A stretch of DNA of 64,000 bases from Schizochytrium sp. TIO01 (lineage: Eukaryota > Sar > Bigyra > Thraustochytrida > Thraustochytriidae): positions 1,565,001-1,629,000 of the forward strand of contig SMSO01000033.1 of NCBI GenBank assembly GCA_004764695.1, written 5' to 3'. The notes below the pieces were generated by a model, which worked only from the letters and a program-made list of their open reading frames with translations, was not told where the DNA came from and searched no databases. The position numbers and the translations under genes were made by a program. Positions 61,101 through 64,000 of the stretch are shown one piece after another (the stretch's first letter is position 1; every line of letters starts with the position of its first letter).

Positions 61101-64000
61101 GACGAACAGTGGAATTCCTCCAAAACCAACGATCCGCGACGGGATAACTGCATGAACGCTTGGGTCAGGATAATACACAAACTTAAACCCAGCATAGACA
61201 AAGTCGACGCCGTTGTTTGATATTTCTACCGATACACCATCAACGAGACCTGATTTGGAAAAAGCGGGAGGCGTTTGGCAAAGAATTTCTGATGAGCTAA
61301 CGAATCTTGCCAGGCGCGAAACTGAACCATCAAATCGGCAAGTAAGGCTTTGTGAAGACATAAAACCAGTACCATGTATGGTGAGAACTGTTCCTCCAGC
61401 TTGAGCAGGCCCAGATAGGGGAAATATACTTTCAATGGACGGAACTTCATCCTGATAATTGAATTCAACAGTAGACGCCGTGGTGAAATCAGCGCCACTA
61501 TTCTGTGATATTTGCACGAAAACTTTTTCACTCCGTGAACTTCCTTCCGAACGCGCAGGGGTCTTGCAAGCTACGAGACTAATGCGATTAGATACGCCTA
61601 AATCAATTCGGGTCTTGTAGCTCAAAGCTAGCGAACCTGGAGTCAATGCTGAGTCCCCAAATTTACATAGTAAAGCACCACTTTGATTTGCACTGTCAAC
61701 ATGAAGGTTCTCCACTGCGATGAGGGTCTCTGTTCCACCAATATAGGAACCAGATGAAGGGTACACACGTAAAACTTTTGGCCTACGAAGGTAGGTGAAG
61801 CGCATAGTCGATTTTGAGAGTGCACCCTTGCCATCCGCATCAATAAGGCTCACTTCAAAGGCTACCGATGCTATGGATGCCCGACCTAAATATGGAGGCG
61901 CAAGGCACCTCAGCGTAGTTGAGTTAACTACCTCAGCAATATTAGTCTCGGTATCACCAAAGCGGCAGCGCGCTGGAAATTTACCTGAAGAAGGTAAAAA
62001 ACCCATACCATGAACACTCACCCAGGTACCACCATCAGTAGGGCCATTGTCAGGAGAGAGCGAAAATATCTGAGGCCCATTCACGTATTGTAAAACCTGG
62101 GCTCCATCAGAAAAGTCCACTCCATTATGCGTTACTTCTACAATAACAGGGCCAACTGCATGGGCAGGCGCAGTGCAGCGAATCTCTTTGCTACTTATAT
62201 AAAAAGCAGGTACCAGAGCCTCGCTGCCTCCAAATTTGCATGCAAGAGCATCTGTATTCACAAAATAGTGTCCAAGAACCACAATTTCGAAGTTGCCCTC
62301 TGTGTATCCGATCTCAGGAGAAAGTCTAGTGACTTCTGGACGACCAACATTCCGAAGGCGGTAAACCGGTGTGTACAGAACCTCTCCAGAGTCACCCTTT
62401 GACTGCAGCTGCAAAATCATCTCATTTCCAGGTTGATTAGATAGAGATGGATTAATTTCACATGACAAAACTTTGGAGGCCGCATTTGAAGACAGCTCCA
62501 CACAAGATTCACTTGCAGCGCCTTCTAAGTCTAGTAGACTATGGGAAGTGAAAATAGGGGAAACCTCAGCAAGCTCAATTTGAACAACCGTACCATCAAC
62601 AAGGTCACTAAGTTCTGGGGTGACCTTGACCACTTTGGGGGCGCGAACATATGAGAAATCAAATCCAGTCTCCACATAATGCTGACCACCATCAAACGAT
62701 ACCTGAACTTTTGTAGTTTGTACAGAGTGACCAGGGCTGGGTGGAACAATACAGGCTACTGTTCTAGAAACTTTGTCGAGCACAGCACGAGATGCAGAAT
62801 CCCCAATCGAACACATAACTGAAGCTTTTTGTAATGTTGATGCAGAGGCCTCGGAGAGGGTCATATATGTGATAATGCCGCCCTCTACACTTCCTCCTGC
62901 TGGTGAAAGGCTACCAATGAATTCAGCTCGCCACCAGCGCAGAAGATTCAAAGAATTGGATAGTTCTTGGCCATTCAATGTCAACTGAACAACCGAATTT
63001 TCGACAGTGACGCTCGATGCAAGGGGTACAGTGCACTCGGCTTCTTCACTGCTTATCATGACTGCCTGTGTAATTGCTGTGCTTCCATCCGGGTCTGTAA
63101 AAACGCATCGCATTGTTTCCATCTCCTGTCTGAAGTGATTACCAAAAAGCTTGATTGTCACTCCACCATCAACGTGAACTATACTCGGAGACGAATTATG
63201 TAAGATAGGATCGCGAATGTAATCAAAACGAGCAATTTCCGTTGTCGTTGCCCCAACAAGAGTGATGTAAGCATAATGAACCCTGTCGTCAGGACGCGCC
63301 GGGACAATGCATTCAAGACGAGTCTCAGTCACCGAAATCGCTTGCACACGTATGGCATCGCTTGCATCACCGCGCATGCGAAACTCGCAAAATTCTGTTT
63401 TGAGAAAGTTTTCTCCAGAGATTGCGAGGACAGTTCCACCCAGAAAGCTGCCAAAAGTAGGAGAGATATTAGATAGAGTTGGCGCTGCTACAACAGTCAG
63501 CTTTAGGGTCTCTGTATTTAATTTGGGTTTGTGGTACTCCACTCCATTTCCTCCACTGAGCTCAATTGCAAGTTCAAATGAATTCTCTTGTGGTCCAAGC
63601 TCACCAAGAGTTGACGGTGTCCGGCAAAGAGCTTCCGTTTCGCTCAGAATTGTTGCAGGGGTCATGACTAAACCACCAAAACGACACCAAATCTCACTAC
63701 CGTTCTCGAAATCCTTCAATGGAAAGAGACTTCCAAATAAAGTAATAGTTTCACCACCAAGGTTCCGCACAATACTGGGGCTCATCTGAATAATTCTCGG
63801 TAAAGGCACATAACGAAAGATAAGGGGTCCATTTACTTCAAGACCAACAAAGTCTTTCTTTCCATTCAAAAGAACGCTTACGATGACATTCTGGGGACTG
63901 TGCTTCGAAAAGTCTGGAGATAAACATTCTAGCAGTGTACTGCTTCTCCGCCTAGCATTCACCAAGTAACTCAAAGTTCCTTGGTTGAATTGGCAATGCA
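58029..64000 (-). CDS. Giant IPT/GCC2-GCC3 membrane protein, N-terminal ectodomain (5' end outside window)
   Basis: At least 1,990 codons, open to the window edge, so the true start lies beyond 64000. From the edge to about 60890 there are at least ten tandem IPT/TIG immunoglobulin-like units, each opening with a pattern like LSPDNGPTDGGTWVSVHGMG and usually a later CRFG-type Cys. Next, from about 60810 to 58840, come roughly a dozen Cys-rich GCC2/GCC3 modules (CSPGTFQPRAGQSTCLECPV; CPVGYFCPD and similar). One more IPT-like unit follows (58580-58490). The frame ends at 58029 in a short unrelated tail because of a frame change near 58108-58112. IPT plus GCC2/GCC3 ectodomains with C-terminal TM helices are known among large protist surface proteins; adhesion or sensing is inference. 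Confidence 0.8.
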   Translation of the reverse strand, partial: HCQFNQGTLSYLVNARRRSSTLLECLSPDFSKHSPQNVIVSVLLNGKKDFVGLEVNGPLIFRYVPLPRIIQMSPSIVRNLGGETITLFGSLFPLKDFENGSEIWCRFGGLVMTPATILSETEALCRTPSTLGELGPQENSFELAIELSGGNGVEYHKPKLNTETLKLTVVAAPTLSNISPTFGSFLGGTVLAISGENFLKTEFCEFRMRGDASDAIRVQAISVTETRLECIVPARPDDRVHYAYITLVGATTTEIARFDYIRDPILHNSSPSIVHVDGGVTIKLFGNHFRQEMETMRCVFTDPDGSTAITQAVMISSEEAECTVPLASSVTVENSVVQLTLNGQELSNSLNLLRWWRAEFIGSLSPAGGSVEGGIITYMTLSEASASTLQKASVMCSIGDSASRAVLDKVSRTVACIVPPSPGHSVQTTKVQVSFDGGQHYVETGFDFSYVRAPKVVKVTPELSDLVDGTVVQIELAEVSPIFTSHSLLDLEGAASESCVELSSNAASKVLSCEINPSLSNQPGNEMILQLQSKGDSGEVLYTPVYRLRNVGRPEVTRLSPEIGYTEGNFEIVVLGHYFVNTDALACKFGGSEALVPAFYISSKEIRCTAPAHAVGPVIVEVTHNGVDFSDGAQVLQYVNGPQIFSLSPDNGPTDGGTWVSVHGMGFLPSSGKFPARCRFGDTETNIAEVVNSTTLRCLAPPYLGRASIASVAFEVSLIDADGKGALSKSTMRFTYLRRPKVLRVYPSSGSYIGGTETLIAVENLHVDSANQSGALLCKFGDSALTPGSLALSYKTRIDLGVSNRISLVACKTPARSEGSSRSEKVFVQISQNSGADFTTASTVEFNYQDEVPSIESIFPLSGPAQAGGTVLTIHGTGFMSSQSLTCRFDGSVSRLARFVSSSEILCQTPPAFSKSGLVDGVSVEISNNGVDFVYAGFKFVYYPDPSVHAVIPSRIVGFGGIPLFVKGSHFKNTTELSCWFGESYMVSALFISPSLVSCTIPTLKASDPSDMLVRVSNNGHDLTTTKVFATIEKGSQPGNYVAMGSLLESPNGTVVSKPYMTNFTLCSPGTFQPRAGQSTCLECPVGYFCPDHGLSKPILCLPGFVCDVLGLREPRTACPAGHFCAPGTKTANLTAFQHSGQMKGETPTKPYFVGLTDDLWSRSALTGFLQFMWASSGSDWVLSRRAGSATGYSSLGHSDSPGYSFDQKYNAKDNSVEIETAPFAEIPRPCPAGTFCRSGVSNITPQLSNFSTPQRCHDGFFCPPGSSMPEGSGACPSGHYCPTSDGALEAIPCPPGTHCPGVGNLKPVDCFPGTYNRFEGQANCTVCPVGHICPGWQRTEPVICPAGFVCYTEALSAPIILCPAGYYCSEGTLTLIRPDHVDSSDVACMPEPRTTDGVPIYPQVGTSCLEHNITVVREELLDMLASTLSPTYLQVVNASLRPLPCAPGTFCLGGVAHNTTIDWVPDTPEGAEAPQTCTEGAYCEWASSTPGGTGACHRGHYCPPGSAYPIHAPIGTFASLTGSIVPTLCFPGTYAPQNSSTECRVCPAGFTCQGYGTYEPTICSAGTYRSLADDVTCKLCPVGTWNQFRGATDISLCEPCPSSRVCGVEAMSNLTQSTACPSGHVCPQGTDSSAQFSYQVPAGYFAYDSTTPDDIFSLKCPEGNFCERGTKGYLRERNKCVAGYYCPPASAAAETMRNRCPRSTSSDSGSSDLTDCEIAGVDVCDKEYGTRSHGTWGWYIQEKIYLPTLTYTTMDGTERAFDSASGSSTSGYIEAEVEVVQRILVVDEDASSPIWSNDTVHVERVCPVQVPAFGGTFLTVIGRNFFNIATTVCRFTVIDHESDAFVLEYGLPSINPPLSSTANILTVPAVFESRTRIRCRLPSRASFAADGANAVETVKYLSVSVSNDGFYFGDTSASIAYVEGSTDLSSGEITSLDLDRIGAEHSDCTGEAISLHPLNAGFFHCISANRSKFDDFQHHNTSHSQDKS

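Overview
The window is nuclear DNA of a microbial eukaryote. Gene-dense stretches with long, mostly uninterrupted ORFs alternate with AT-rich, gene-poor spacers. The eukaryotic assignment rests on a divergent histone H3/H4 pair, the THO subunit THOC1 with a GT-AG intron, Sm protein E, a DCN1-like neddylation factor and a VASt sterol-transfer-type protein. Pro-Thr ('APT') linkers, a secreted sulfatase, a heparanase-family protein, a large IPT/GCC2-GCC3 membrane protein and the scarcity of introns suggest a heterotrophic stramenopile, perhaps a labyrinthulomycete (thraustochytrid). That assignment is inference; no rRNA or other decisive marker lies in the window.

Layout. 1-7.5 kb: a TruA/PUS1-type tRNA pseudouridine synthase (+) converges on a BAR-like/GRAM/VASt/TM protein (-). 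8.4-9.9 kb: histones H3 (-) and H4 (+) diverge from a promoter that is itself an imperfect palindrome, and both carry the same stem-loop cassette about 100 nt after the stop codon. 9.9-14.3 kb: gene-poor, with one perfect 14-bp hairpin. 14.3-16.3 kb: a Pro-Thr-rich single-pass membrane protein (+) converges on 1-Cys peroxiredoxin (-). 16.3-21.4 kb: gene-poor. 21.4-23.7 kb: NIPA-type magnesium transporter with a PDZ-like tail. 24.6-30.5 kb: a GH79 heparanase-like protein with an altered acid/base position (+) converges on a 1,391-residue IQ/TPR-like protein (-). 31.4-35.1 kb: a long coiled-coil protein split by one frameshift. 36.4-37.7 kb: a seven-helix membrane protein with a Cys-rich ectodomain. 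40.8-43.1 kb: sulfatase with a Pro-Thr linker and Cys-rich modules. 43.3-43.7 kb: remnants of an epimerase paralogue. 44.9-48.6 kb: intact epimerase (+) converging on two-exon THOC1 (-). 49.6-52.5 kb: DCN1-like protein and Sm-E (both -). 53.6-64 kb (-): a giant IPT/GCC2-GCC3/multi-TM gene running off the right edge, split into two ORFs by a single-base discrepancy or a short intron.

The genes form no operon-like pathway. Recurring themes are secreted or surface proteins with Pro-Thr linkers (sulfatase, type II protein, seven-helix protein, giant IPT protein) and core nuclear RNA and chromatin functions (PUS1, H3/H4, THOC1, Sm-E). The observations most worth following are the palindromic histone promoter with its matching 3' cassette, the GH79 protein lacking its expected acid/base Glu, the giant IPT protein with an unfamiliar three-copy C-terminal repeat, the NIPA-PDZ fusion and the epimerase fragments. 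All start codons here were chosen as in-frame ATGs.
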